A DNA stretch of 64,000 nucleotides, from NCBI GenBank assembly GCA_026417555.1, contig JAOADA010000001.1, forward strand, positions 146,195 to 210,194, in the 5' to 3' direction. This document shows, in pieces, positions 33,146-41,073 of the stretch (its first letter is position 1; each line of letters opens with the position of its first letter). The notes under the pieces were generated by a model that ran no database searches, had not been told where the DNA came from, and worked only from the letters and a program-made list of their open reading frames with translations. The position numbers and the translations under genes are program-made. Source of the stretch: Brevinematales bacterium (GTDB lineage: Bacteria; Spirochaetota; Brevinematia; Brevinematales; Thermospiraceae).

Positions 33146-34333
33146 ATGATGAAGCGTTTTCTGTGTGCTCCTGGGCCAACAGCTGTTCCCAGTGAAGTGC
33201 TGGTAGAGATGGCTCGCCCTTTGATGCACCACAGGACCCCCCAATTTTCTGAGGTGGTGGCAGAAAACTCAGAGATGCTAAAAAAGGTTTTTAAGACCTC
33301 ATCTCCTGTGTTGACGCTTACCTCTTCTGGTACGGGTGGTATGGAAGCATCGATTACGAATTTTATGTCCCCTGGTGATACAATTCTTGTCCTCTCTGCC
33401 GGAAAGTTTGGTGAACGTTTTGCTGAAATTGGTCGAGCCTATGGACTCAATGTGATTGAACTCAAAAACGACTATGGCAAAGATATCAAACCAGAGCAGG
33501 TACGTGAGGCCCTCAAACAGCATCCTCAGATCAAGGGAGTATATACAGAGTACAGTGAAACCTCAACAGCTGTTGCCTTTGATGTGAAGGGGATTGCTGC
33601 CGTGGTTCGAGAAACACCAGCTCTTATGGTGGTGGATGGGATTACGGCTATTGGGGCTATGGAGTTTGAGATGGACAATTGGGGAATTGATGTGGCTATT
33701 GCGGGAGCTCAGAAGTCTTTTATGATTCCCCCAGGGCTTGCTTTTGTTGCCTATTCGTCAAAGGCAGAACGTCTCATGAAGGAGGCCAAACTTCCTCGCT
33801 TCTATTTTGACCTTGCCAAAGAAAAGAAGAACCTTGAGAAAAAAACTACAGCCTGGACTCCTGCGATTAGTCTTTTTATGGGGCTTAATGTGGCTCTGAA
33901 AATGATGCTTGAGGAAGGTATAGACAATGTGATTAAGCGTCATTTCCTTGTGGCAGAAACTTTTCGTCAGGCTGTTCAAGCGATTGGACTGAAGCTTTTT
34001 GCTGATGTTCCTCATGTTCGTCCCTCTGATTCGGTGACGGCTATTTGTGTGCCTGAGGGTATAGATGGGGCGAAAATTCCTGCCTATATGAGGGACAAAT
34101 ACGGAGTGACTATTGCTGGAGGACAAGGAACCATGAAGGGCAAGATCTTTCGTCTTGGGCATCTTGGGTATGTAGACAAATCTGATATCCTTGTTGAACT
34201 CCAAGCCATGGAGCTTGCTCTCAAGGAACTTGGCTATGCGTTTGAGTTGGGCAAGTCTGTGGCGGTGGCGCAGGAGTATATTCTCAAACATTTTCCTATC
34301 CCTGATGTGATTGTTTCTGAGGCTGGTGATTAA
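33146..34333 (+). CDS. Class V aminotransferase (alanine-glyoxylate/serine-pyruvate type)
   Basis: A 395-residue PLP enzyme. The start FLCAPGPTAVPSEVLVEMARPLMHHR is the typical entry of this group, and the PLP lysine is Lys190 in AGAQKSFMIPPGLAFVAYS. MVVDGITAIGAMEF contains the cofactor-binding aspartate, and GGQGTMKGKIFRLGHLGY closes the family pattern. Related proteins act as serine-glyoxylate, alanine-glyoxylate or phosphoserine-type transaminases; a role in serine or glycine metabolism is likely, exact reaction not settled. AAAGGAGG lies 8 bases before ATG 33146 (an adjacent ATG at 33149 is an alternative). It ends at a strong terminator. Confidence 0.87.
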   Translation: MMKRFLCAPGPTAVPSEVLVEMARPLMHHRTPQFSEVVAENSEMLKKVFKTSSPVLTLTSSGTGGMEASITNFMSPGDTILVLSAGKFGERFAEIGRAYGLNVIELKNDYGKDIKPEQVREALKQHPQIKGVYTEYSETSTAVAFDVKGIAAVVRETPALMVVDGITAIGAMEFEMDNWGIDVAIAGAQKSFMIPPGLAFVAYSSKAERLMKEAKLPRFYFDLAKEKKNLEKKTTAWTPAISLFMGLNVALKMMLEEGIDNVIKRHFLVAETFRQAVQAIGLKLFADVPHVRPSDSVTAICVPEGIDGAKIPAYMRDKYGVTIAGGQGTMKGKIFRLGHLGYVDKSDILVELQAMELALKELGYAFELGKSVAVAQEYILKHFPIPDVIVSEAGD

Positions 34334-34349
34334 AAAAGGATTTCTCCAA

Positions 34350-34377
34350 GCCCCTCTCCCAAGAGAGGGGCTTTTTT
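34350..34377 (+). terminator. Terminator of the class V aminotransferase gene
   Basis: 9-bp stem GCCCCTCTC/GAGAGGGGC, loop CCAA, then T6. Confidence 0.92.
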
Positions 34378-34512
34378 GTGAGGGGAAAAATCTCTCTTCG
34401 TACGAGAGGGGTGTTTTTGTTGAGAGAGAGAGGCGTTGTTTTCCATTTTCCAGAACAATGAGAAGTTGAGTTTCTTTTTGGTAAGACCGATAAGCAAGTA
34501 AAGGAAATCATC

Positions 34513-35214
34513 ATGTGGCGTATTTTTCAGGGCATGTTTCGTTTTTTTCTGCCGAAGGTGGTGATTGAAGGTGATCCTCTCCCTAGGGAAGGGCCTTATC
34601 TGGTGGTTTCTAATCATGTAGGACCGGTGGGTCCTGTGTGGCTTCTCTCTTTCTGGCCTTCACGGTTGTATCCGTGGATTGTATCGGAGATGCTCTCATT
34701 TAAACAGGCACCGAGGTATCTTTTTGAGGATTTTGTTGGAAAGCATCTCAGGTTGTCTTCCTGGGTAGGGAGAGGTGTGGCCTTTTTGCTTGCGTTGGTC
34801 GTTGTGCCTTTTCTGAAGGGTTTGGGGTGTATTCCTGTGTATCGTCAGAGTCGTCATATTCAAAAAACCTTTGAAAAAAGTCTTGAGCTTTTAGTACGTG
34901 GGGAGAGGGTTGTGGTTTTTGCTGAAGATGCCAGCCAGGAGGCTGAAGATGGGATAGCCCCTTTTCGGCATGGTTTTTTAAAACTGGTAGCCCTTTATGG
35001 AAAAAAAACAGGAAAACCCCTTCAGATCATACCAGTGGCTGTATGTGAAAAGACAAAAAAAATCCGTGTTGGAAATCCTGTGTTTGTTTGTGAAGAAGCT
35101 TTTTCTCTTGAAAAGAGAAAGGCATGCGGTTACCAATTGGAAAAAGCAGTGAGGATATTATATTGTCCGGGGAATGGAGATTCCACTCCCCGGCGAGGAT
35201 TTAGGGTAGGGTAG
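34513..35214 (+). CDS. PlsC-like lysophospholipid acyltransferase, variant active site
   Basis: A 233-residue protein of the acylglycerophosphate acyltransferase fold. The region VVSNHVGPVGPVWLL (about 31-45) corresponds to the HX4D motif but has no aspartate after the histidine. VVFAEDASQEAEDGIAPFRHGFLKLV corresponds to the FPEGTRS block in altered form. A hydrophobic stretch FLLALVVVPFLKGLGCIPVYRQ precedes it. Divergent families of this kind exist, so it may still act on lipids, but activity cannot be assumed. AAGGA lies 8 bases before ATG 34513. Its last codons overlap the convergent metE gene by 14 bases, and a strong hairpin lies inside its 3' end. Confidence 0.72.
   Translation: MWRIFQGMFRFFLPKVVIEGDPLPREGPYLVVSNHVGPVGPVWLLSFWPSRLYPWIVSEMLSFKQAPRYLFEDFVGKHLRLSSWVGRGVAFLLALVVVPFLKGLGCIPVYRQSRHIQKTFEKSLELLVRGERVVVFAEDASQEAEDGIAPFRHGFLKLVALYGKKTGKPLQIIPVAVCEKTKKIRVGNPVFVCEEAFSLEKRKACGYQLEKAVRILYCPGNGDSTPRRGFRVG
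35167..35193. terminator. Hairpin downstream of metE, inside the acyltransferase 3' end
   Basis: 12-bp stem CCGGGGAATGGA/TCCACTCCCCGG (one G-T pair) with a 3-base loop, 8 bases past the metE stop on the minus strand. No U tract on either side, so termination by this alone is uncertain. Confidence 0.5.
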
Positions 35215-37450
35215 AACGTATCTTTTTGACGGCTTTGACCATGTTGGCAAGGCTCTGGTAAGCCTCTTGTTCTTGTCGTGTTTTGAGTCCGCAGTCTGGG
35301 TTGATCCAAAGGTGATGAAGAGGAATGAGGGTGAGAAATTTTTTGATAGTGGAAAAGATCTCTTCTTCTGAGGGTATTCGTGGAGAATGGATGTCATATA
35401 CTCCTGGACCTATGTCTCGATGATGGCTATACTCTCGAAGAGGTTCCAAGATATCAAGATCAGAACGAGAAGCCTCAATGGTGAGGACATCAGCATCCAT
35501 AGCTTCAATGGCGTCTGCAATGTCAGAAAATTCACTATAGCACATGTGGGTATGGAGTTGGGTCTGTGGTTTTATGCCACTGGTTGCCAGACGAAAAGCG
35601 GATATGGCTATGTCAAGGTATTCTTTCCAATCCTGTTTTCGTAAGGGGAGTTTCTCTCTCAGGGCGGCTTCATCTACCTGAATGATGGAGAGGGATTCTT
35701 TTTCAAGATCATTGATTTCTTCGCGCAGGGCAAGGGCTATCTGGTAGGCCACTTCCCGGAGAGAAATATCCTCTCGACAAAATGACCAATTGATGATGGT
35801 AATAGGGCCAGTAAGAATAGCCTTTACTGGTTTTTTTGTGAGGGACTGAGCATAGGTTATCCAGGACACGGTCATTGGTTGAAGGCGTGTGATATCCCCA
35901 TAGATGAGAGGAGGCTTGGTGGCGCGAGAGCCATAGGATTGTACCCATCCGTTTTTTGTGGTAAGAAAACCACTGAGAAAAGAGGCGAAGTACTCTACCA
36001 TATCATTCCGTTCAAACTCCCCATGAACAAGAACATCAAGCCCTATGTCTTCTTGTTTTTGGATACTCTGTCGAATCATTTCTCGGAGATGATCTTCATA
36101 CGCTTCCTGGGAGAGAATACCTTTTTGGAAGGCTTGGCGAAGTTTTCTGAGTTCAGCGGTCTGGGGAAAAGAACCGATTGTGGTAGTGGGAAGAGGGGGG
36201 AGTTTGAGGGAGGCTTTCTGAAGGGCAAGCCTTTCTTCTACGGGCATACCTCTCTGAAAAGCACGTTCTCCTAGAGCCTGAATACTCTTTGTGAGATCTT
36301 GTCGAAGAGAGGTGTTTTGCTGAGGCTGGGAAAATGGTGCCAAGGATGGTTCTTGGGTTTGATCAAGGAGGTGAGGAAGAAGCGTATGAGAAAAATTTTT
36401 GAGTTCTTCTATTTTCTCAATACCGAAGGAGAGTTTTTCACGTATTTCAAGGGGGAGGTCTTCACCTTCGAGGGTGTATGGTACATGAAGTAGAGAGCAA
36501 GAAGAAGAAAGGAAAAGGTTTTCTAAACGAATATGACGAGTCAAATGAGAAAGGAGTAGTGAAGAAGAGTGAAGAGGGGTTTTCCAGATATTTCGACCAG
36601 AAACAATACCGGCATAGAGAAGAGTATTTTCTGGAAAACCGTAACGGGCAAGAAGAGAGAGATTTTCCCTCCCATCAACGAAATCCAACCCAAGGCTTCG
36701 AAAGGGGAGAGAAAGTATCTTTTGGTACACATCACGGATGTCTCCAAAGTAGGTTTGAAGATGAAGATTTTTGCCGTAGAGGGAAGCGAGATGCTGGTAG
36801 AAAAAGAGAAAGACCTTTGTATCCTCCTCGCTCATATCTGTGACAAGGGAGGGCTCATCTATTTGCCAGAGGAGAGAGGGATACGAAGAGAAGAGCGTCA
36901 TATAGGCATGGAGAAGCTTCTCTTTGAGACTCTCTGCGGGGATATGGTGCTTTCTACTGAGTTTGAAAAAGGTGTAGGGGCCTACGATGGTTATCCGGAC
37001 GGGTTTCTGCGTTTCAGAAGCGAGGGAAATCTTTTGAGAAAGAAAGAAGAAATCTGGTTTCCAGATGGTTTCCTGATCTATGGTAGGGACAACATAGTGA
37101 TAGTTGGTGAAAAACCATTTTTTCATAGGCCAGGCTTTTCTCTCCATAGTGGAAGACTGATATCCTCTTGCTAAGGCAAAGTACTGATCAAGAGACGAGA
37201 GAGGGGAAGTAGCGAGTGATTCCGGTATAATCCCCAGGAGAAAGCTTGTCTCGAGCATGTGATCGTAGAAGGCAAAGTCGAGGGGTATCTCGTCGAGGCA
37301 AGACATCATCCGAATATGTTCTTTTTGGAGAGAGTAGGCTTGAGAAAGGAGATCTTTTTGAGATATGTGCTGTGCCCAGTAGTTTTCAAGGGACTTTTTC
37401 CATTCTCTGTTTTTTCCAAGACGTGGGAATCCCACGAGAGTTATGCGCAT
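35201..37450 (-). CDS. metE: Cobalamin-independent methionine synthase
   Basis: A 749-residue enzyme transferring a methyl group from 5-methyltetrahydropteroyltri-L-glutamate to homocysteine. Both halves are present: the N-terminal half has GFPRLGKNREWKK and MKKWFFTNYHYVVP; the catalytic half begins PTTTIGSFPQTAELRKLRQ and has the zinc ligands in HTHMCYSEF and INPDCGLKTR. It is full length and looks active. AAGGAGG precedes ATG 37450. It is expressed behind a cobalamin riboswitch, so it should be shut off when B12 is available; this implies that the organism also has a B12-dependent methionine synthase or takes up B12. Confidence 0.95.
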   Translation of the reverse strand: MRITLVGFPRLGKNREWKKSLENYWAQHISQKDLLSQAYSLQKEHIRMMSCLDEIPLDFAFYDHMLETSFLLGIIPESLATSPLSSLDQYFALARGYQSSTMERKAWPMKKWFFTNYHYVVPTIDQETIWKPDFFFLSQKISLASETQKPVRITIVGPYTFFKLSRKHHIPAESLKEKLLHAYMTLFSSYPSLLWQIDEPSLVTDMSEEDTKVFLFFYQHLASLYGKNLHLQTYFGDIRDVYQKILSLPFRSLGLDFVDGRENLSLLARYGFPENTLLYAGIVSGRNIWKTPLHSSSLLLSHLTRHIRLENLFLSSSCSLLHVPYTLEGEDLPLEIREKLSFGIEKIEELKNFSHTLLPHLLDQTQEPSLAPFSQPQQNTSLRQDLTKSIQALGERAFQRGMPVEERLALQKASLKLPPLPTTTIGSFPQTAELRKLRQAFQKGILSQEAYEDHLREMIRQSIQKQEDIGLDVLVHGEFERNDMVEYFASFLSGFLTTKNGWVQSYGSRATKPPLIYGDITRLQPMTVSWITYAQSLTKKPVKAILTGPITIINWSFCREDISLREVAYQIALALREEINDLEKESLSIIQVDEAALREKLPLRKQDWKEYLDIAISAFRLATSGIKPQTQLHTHMCYSEFSDIADAIEAMDADVLTIEASRSDLDILEPLREYSHHRDIGPGVYDIHSPRIPSEEEIFSTIKKFLTLIPLHHLWINPDCGLKTRQEQEAYQSLANMVKAVKKIRSTLP

Positions 37451-37542
37451 ATATGGTCCTCCTTAATACCAACCGCTTGTGTGAAAAAGACAACACCGCC
37501 AAAATCGAGAGAAAAAAATTGAGAAAAAAGAAAAAGAAGAAT

Positions 37543-37569
37543 TTAAGAAGGAGAAAAAAGATGTGACAT
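37543..37569 (-). CDS. Possible 8-codon leader ORF between riboswitch and metE
   Basis: ATG at 37569-37567 followed by seven codons (MSHLFSPS) and TAA. GGAGG lies 8 bases before the ATG, within the loop of a small hairpin (37573-37587). It is too short to be recognised by homology. It may be a translated leader or a coincidence. Confidence 0.3.
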   Translation of the reverse strand: MSHLFSPS

Positions 37570-37572
37570 AAC

Positions 37573-37587
37573 TGAACCCTCCGTTCA
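37573..37587 (-). promoter_or_regulatory. Hairpin with GGAGG in its loop, riboswitch expression platform candidate
   Basis: Stem TGAAC/GTTCA with loop GGAGG, just past the aptamer. It presents a ribosome-binding sequence in the loop upstream of the small leader ORF. It could be the hairpin whose loop contacts the aptamer in cobalamin riboswitches. Confidence 0.4.
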
Positions 37588-37593
37588 TGGATT

Positions 37594-37742
37594 TTCAGGC
37601 AAGTCTCCTGGCTTGGCTTCGTCCTACTCTCCACGCCTTCCCAGTTTCCCAGTGGCCTTTGTGGATTTCGTCTGCCTTACAGTAGCGGGGGCTGCGCCGG
37701 ATTTACACCGGACTTCCTTTTTGAGGCTTTTGCCACCTGAAG
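37594..37742 (-). ncRNA. Cobalamin riboswitch
   Basis: Read on the minus strand, all classical blocks appear in order: GGTGGCAAAAGCC near 37738, the core GTGTAAATCCGGCGCAGCCC then CCGCTACTGT (37708-37679), GGCAGACGAAATCC, GCCACTGGGAAACTGGGAAGG, and the B12 box AAGCCAGGAGACTTGCCTG (37614-37596). It lies between a promoter and metE and should reduce metE expression when adenosylcobalamin or a relative binds. The downstream 140 bases are T-rich and hold a small hairpin and leader ORF. Confidence 0.95.
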
Positions 37743-37748
37743 GCCTGT

Positions 37749-37777
37749 ATTGTAACAGAAAAGAAAGAAAAAATCAA
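37749..37777 (-). promoter_or_regulatory. Promoter of the riboswitch-metE transcript
   Basis: Minus strand: TTGATT (37777-37772), 17-base spacer, TACAAT (37754-37749). Transcription would start at about 37742, at the 5' edge of the aptamer. Confidence 0.78.
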
Positions 37778-37996
37778 ATGAGTAGCTTTGTCTGTTGTTT
37801 TGGATCTTTTCCTTTTCTTTTTGTGGTATTGAAAAATTTTTTGAAAAAAAGAGAGATGTTTTTTGTTTTCTATGAGCAGAGAAAAGAGCACCCCAAGAGT
37901 ATCATGAAAAAAGGAATTTTTCTTTTTTGAGGTGATATTTTTCTTCTCAGAGAGCGGTTCATTTTCATTGATAAGCAAAAAAGAAAAAGAAAAAAC

Positions 37997-38025
37997 TTGA
38001 CAAACCGTCAGGGCTTCGCTAAAAT
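37997..38025 (+). promoter_or_regulatory. Promoter of acpP
   Basis: Perfect TTGACA (37997-38002), 17-base spacer, TAAAAT (38020-38025), 65 bases before the ATG. Confidence 0.78.
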
Positions 38026-38090
38026 AATGACACCCCTCAGAAAGGGATCCAGGAATATCTCTAAATCGACATAGAAAAGTGGAGGTAGTT

Positions 38091-38324
38091 ATGGCTGATG
38101 TTTTTGACAAGGTGAAGGAGATCATCGTCGATAAGCTCGGCGTTGATGAGTCCGCTGTGAAGATGGAGGCTTCTTTTGTAGAGGATCTCGGTGCAGACTC
38201 TCTTGATACGGTGGATCTTGTGATGGCCCTTGAAGAGGAGTTTGGCATTGATATTCCTGATGAAGAGGCAGCCAAGATCAAGACGGTTGGTGATGCGGTG
38301 AATTATATCAAGTCTCACCAGTAA
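38091..38324 (+). CDS. acpP: Acyl carrier protein
   Basis: A 77-residue acidic helical protein, the standard length. The phosphopantetheine serine lies in the conserved [27 protein letters not shown] block (Ser about 37). It carries growing acyl chains in fatty acid synthesis. The gene stands alone with its own promoter and terminator rather than in a fab cluster, unlike many bacteria. ATG 38091 follows GGAGGTAG; the in-frame GTG at 38079 is less likely. Confidence 0.95.
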   Translation: MADVFDKVKEIIVDKLGVDESAVKMEASFVEDLGADSLDTVDLVMALEEEFGIDIPDEEAAKIKTVGDAVNYIKSHQ

Positions 38325-38344
38325 ATTACCGTGCCATCATTGAA

Positions 38345-38374
38345 GGGGCTATCCGCGTCGATAGCCCCTTTTTT
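38345..38374 (+). terminator. Terminator of acpP
   Basis: 8-bp stem GGGGCTAT/ATAGCCCC, 8-base loop, then T6. Confidence 0.9.
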
Positions 38375-38375
38375 A

Positions 38376-38405
38376 TTGCAGGAAGGGAGAAGCGAGCGTT
38401 ATTAT
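38376..38405 (+). promoter_or_regulatory. Candidate promoter of the OmpA-family gene
   Basis: TTGCAG (38376-38381), 18-base spacer, TATTAT (38400-38405), 41 bases before the ATG. Confidence 0.45.
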
Positions 38406-38446
38406 AAGCGTTTTTTTGTCGATAATAAGAGAAAAGGAGTTGTTGT

Positions 38447-39607
38447 ATGAAAAGATGGTGGTTGGTGATCTTTTTTCTCCCGTGGTGGTTGTATGCTGAG
38501 GAATTTCGTTTTAATCAAGAAGTAGGGACGAAGTATCGTTTCAAAAATTTTGTGAAACAGACGGTGTATATCAATGACAGAGTGGCTGCCAATTTAGAGC
38601 AGCTTCATAAAGCGGTTATTGAGGTACTCAGTAATGATGGGGTATGGGCGTATTGTCGTGGAAAGTATGAGTATTATTTAAAAGATGTAGATAGGTATGA
38701 GGCTTTTCAGCTGAAAAATATTTATGAGAGCCGTTTTCAGAGAGATGAGTATGGGCGAATGATCGTTCCCTCAGATGTAGTGATGCCCGTTGTGAGGGGG
38801 GTACCAACATTTCCTGCGACGAATGTGATGCCGGGTATGTCATGGGTAGCTCCAGGGGAAGAGGCTCAGGAATTGATAGAGGGCAGGCTCTATCGAATTC
38901 CTTTTGAGGCAAAATATATTTATCTTGGGGAGGAAACCCTTGACAATGTTTCCTATCCTGTTTTTCAGGTGATGTATCAGATTCGGTATTATCCGGCAGG
39001 GGATAGGTATGTCCGTTCGTATACAGGGATGACCACGATCAAACTCTATTGGGATAAACAAGTCCAGGGAATTCGTTATTATACGGAAGAGTATAATTTC
39101 ATGATCACCCTTGCGAATGGTCAGAGCCAGAGTTTTGTGGGAACATCAGAGGGTATTGTAGATGTCCTTCGTGAAGAAGGAGTGAAAACAAATCTGATAG
39201 GAGATCTTCAGCAAGCAGTGAAAACGAATGATGCGCTTTCTCTTCGAGAGGATATTGATGGGGTTATTGTGAGTTTGGGAAATATTCTCTTTGAGTTTGA
39301 CAAAGCCACTATTCGGAAAGAATTTGAAAAGGGTTTAGATCAACTTGCCGAGGTATTGAAGAAATATCCCAAACTGGACATTGTAGTGTCTGGCCATACA
39401 GACTCTGTTGGGAATGCTACCTATAACCAAAAACTCTCCGAACTTCGGGCCAAAGCAATTGCGGATTATCTTTTGCAGCGAGGGGTGAGTCAGGATAGGA
39501 TTTCCTATATTGGCTATGGGGATACAAAGCCAGTAGCAACTAATGCAACGGCAGAGGGAAGAGCAAAAAATCGGCGTGTAGAGATTAAGATTATCACAAA
39601 GGAGTAA
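38447..39607 (+). CDS. OmpA-family envelope protein
   Basis: A 386-residue protein with a signal peptide (cleavage after WWLYA). Residues about 20-265 form a beta-rich domain of unknown type. The C-terminal OmpA peptidoglycan-binding domain (about 280-386) is clear: ILFEFDKATIRKEFEKGLDQLAEVLKKYP, VVSGHTDSVGNATYNQKLSELRAKAIADYLLQRGV and GRAKNRRVEI, with the diaminopimelate-binding Asp and Arg present. It should tie the outer membrane or periplasm to the cell wall. AAAGGAG lies upstream of the ATG. Confidence 0.88.
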   Translation: MKRWWLVIFFLPWWLYAEEFRFNQEVGTKYRFKNFVKQTVYINDRVAANLEQLHKAVIEVLSNDGVWAYCRGKYEYYLKDVDRYEAFQLKNIYESRFQRDEYGRMIVPSDVVMPVVRGVPTFPATNVMPGMSWVAPGEEAQELIEGRLYRIPFEAKYIYLGEETLDNVSYPVFQVMYQIRYYPAGDRYVRSYTGMTTIKLYWDKQVQGIRYYTEEYNFMITLANGQSQSFVGTSEGIVDVLREEGVKTNLIGDLQQAVKTNDALSLREDIDGVIVSLGNILFEFDKATIRKEFEKGLDQLAEVLKKYPKLDIVVSGHTDSVGNATYNQKLSELRAKAIADYLLQRGVSQDRISYIGYGDTKPVATNATAEGRAKNRRVEIKIITKE

Positions 39608-39700
39608 GGCTTTGCCTTGATTCCTGAGAAAGGTGGGCGACCTTTGGGGATTTTCAAGGGAAGGGGCTCTTCACCGTGTTTCCCACAGGTTTTTCTCAGG

Positions 39701-39729
39701 CTTTTCTCTTTGAGAAAAAAGAGAAAAGA
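39701..39729. other. Hairpin in the OmpA-thermonuclease convergent gap
   Basis: CTTTTCTCTTT pairs with AAAGAGAAAAG around a short loop. There is no clean T tract after it on either strand. The rest of 39608-39781 has no gene or recognised element. Confidence 0.3.
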
Positions 39730-39781
39730 GCGAGAGGCGGTGTCTCTTTGTGTGTTTCTCTCTTGCTCTTTTCTTCAGCCG

Positions 39782-40312
39782 TTAAGGGGAAAAGGTTGCC
39801 CATATGCCTTTTTTGTTTCTTTTCGCTCGTTGTTCTGCGTCGAGAAGTCTTCTTTTTTCTTGGGGATGGAGTTCTTGAGAGGGGAGATACACCATAGCCC
39901 AGCCACTTTCTACCATTTTTTCATTGATCCACTCACCAGAAACGTACAGACTCCCAAGAAAACGTCCGTAGAGATCTCTTCCCACAATGTGAAGTTCCCC
40001 TCCACTTCCTTCGGGGATGAGGGTTTGTAAAAGTTTCCGACCATTGGTTCCCCATTCACAGGCTGTCGTATAAAGGACACCGTACCCTTGACGTTTCCAT
40101 AGGAGTACCTGACGTATGAGACGAGGGCTATAGGAGAGTTCCCACGCATCAATACCTACCAGACGAATGACAAGCTGGTTTCCTTCCTGCTCTACGATAC
40201 AGGTGTCTCCATCGATGATTTCTCTACAGACAACATGAACAACTGGTTTTTGCTGAGAGGCACAACCTATTAGTAAGAAACAGAAGACAAACCATGAGAT
40301 TTGACGAGACAT
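39782..40312 (-). CDS. Thermonuclease (SNase-like) lipoprotein
   Basis: A 176-residue protein with a lipoprotein signal peptide (FCFLLIGCASQ). The SNase fold motifs are present: REIIDGDTCIV with calcium-binding Asp, IRLVGIDAWELSYS with catalytic-type Arg and Glu, GRKLLQTLI, and DLYGRFLGSLYVSG with the second Arg. It should cut DNA or RNA at the cell surface or in the periplasm, perhaps for nutrient scavenging. Its start lies 43 bases inside the end of the ABC ATPase gene, so translation is probably coupled. It closes the operon begun by the HD-GYP sensor. Confidence 0.88.
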   Translation of the reverse strand: MSRQISWFVFCFLLIGCASQQKPVVHVVCREIIDGDTCIVEQEGNQLVIRLVGIDAWELSYSPRLIRQVLLWKRQGYGVLYTTACEWGTNGRKLLQTLIPEGSGGELHIVGRDLYGRFLGSLYVSGEWINEKMVESGWAMVYLPSQELHPQEKRRLLDAEQRAKRNKKGIWATFSP

Positions 40313-41073
40313 ACGTATCTTCCATAAGGGGTGATAACCTCTACATCTACACCGAGTGCCTCAGAGAGTATTTTGGGAGACATTCCCTCGGCAAGCTTGC
40401 CCTGATAGAGAGTTTTTCCTCCCTTGAGAATATGGAGAAACTCAAAGAAGGGAAGGATCTCCTCAGTGTGATGGGTCACCATAATCATACCTACCTCAGG
40501 GTGACGTTGGGCAATGGTTTCGAGACTGAAAAGAAAGAGTTCTCTTGAGAGAATATCAAGATGGGTACACGCCTCATCGAGAATGAGAACCCTTGGGTGA
40601 GCCATCATGGCTCTGGCAATGAGAATACGCATTTTTTCCCCATCGGAGAGGTGACCAAAATATCTGTTGGCACATTCCTGCATGTGCAAAAGGGTAAGCC
40701 AAGAGAAAGCCTCCTCTTTCTCTTCTTTGGTTGGGGTGGCATACATTCCTACCCACCCATATCGTCCACTGATGATGGCATCGAGGACGGTTTCTCCTGG
40801 GTGCATTGATTCCTTGACCCAGGTGTTAATAAGGCCTATCTGGGAACGTAAGTCTCGGATATCGCTTTTTCCATCCTCTTGGCCAAATCGCCAGATTTTT
40901 CCTTTGGTTGCCATTTGGTAACCGGTCAGGACGTGCAAAAGGCTACTCTTTCCACTTCCGTTTGGTCCAAACAGGACCCATTTTTCTCCTTCCTTCACGT
41001 GCCAAGAAATGCGAGAAAGAATGTGTTGCCCCTCTAATACAAGGGAGACATCCTCAAGATGAAACAGTTCCAT
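40270..41073 (-). CDS. ABC transporter ATP-binding protein (ModF/YlmA-like single ATPase)
   Basis: A 267-residue ATPase with Walker A GPNGSGKSSLLHVLTG (about 37-52), signature LSDGEKMRILIARAM, Walker B VLILDEACTHLD and the switch histidine in MVTHHTEEI. No membrane partner is encoded beside it, and its layout resembles free-standing ATPases of the YlmA type. Role unknown. ATG 41073 is preferred, with AAGGAG 7 bases before it; it starts 20 bases inside the HD-GYP gene. Its end overlaps the thermonuclease gene. Confidence 0.85.
   Translation of the reverse strand: MELFHLEDVSLVLEGQHILSRISWHVKEGEKWVLFGPNGSGKSSLLHVLTGYQMATKGKIWRFGQEDGKSDIRDLRSQIGLINTWVKESMHPGETVLDAIISGRYGWVGMYATPTKEEKEEAFSWLTLLHMQECANRYFGHLSDGEKMRILIARAMMAHPRVLILDEACTHLDILSRELFLFSLETIAQRHPEVGMIMVTHHTEEILPFFEFLHILKGGKTLYQGKLAEGMSPKILSEALGVDVEVITPYGRYVCLVKSHGLSSVSY

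Noticed and set aside
37613-37930. Plus-strand ORF across the riboswitch region
   Set aside because: It reads the antisense of the cobalamin aptamer and has no ribosome site.
38418-38425. GTCGATAA resembling the -10 of a flagellar sigma28 promoter
   Set aside because: No matching -35 element (TAAA) at 15 bases, and the downstream OmpA-family gene has a plausible sigma70 promoter.
39701-39729. Possible terminator for the OmpA-family gene
   Set aside because: Stem is A/T-rich with no clean T tract after it on either strand; kept only as an unexplained hairpin.
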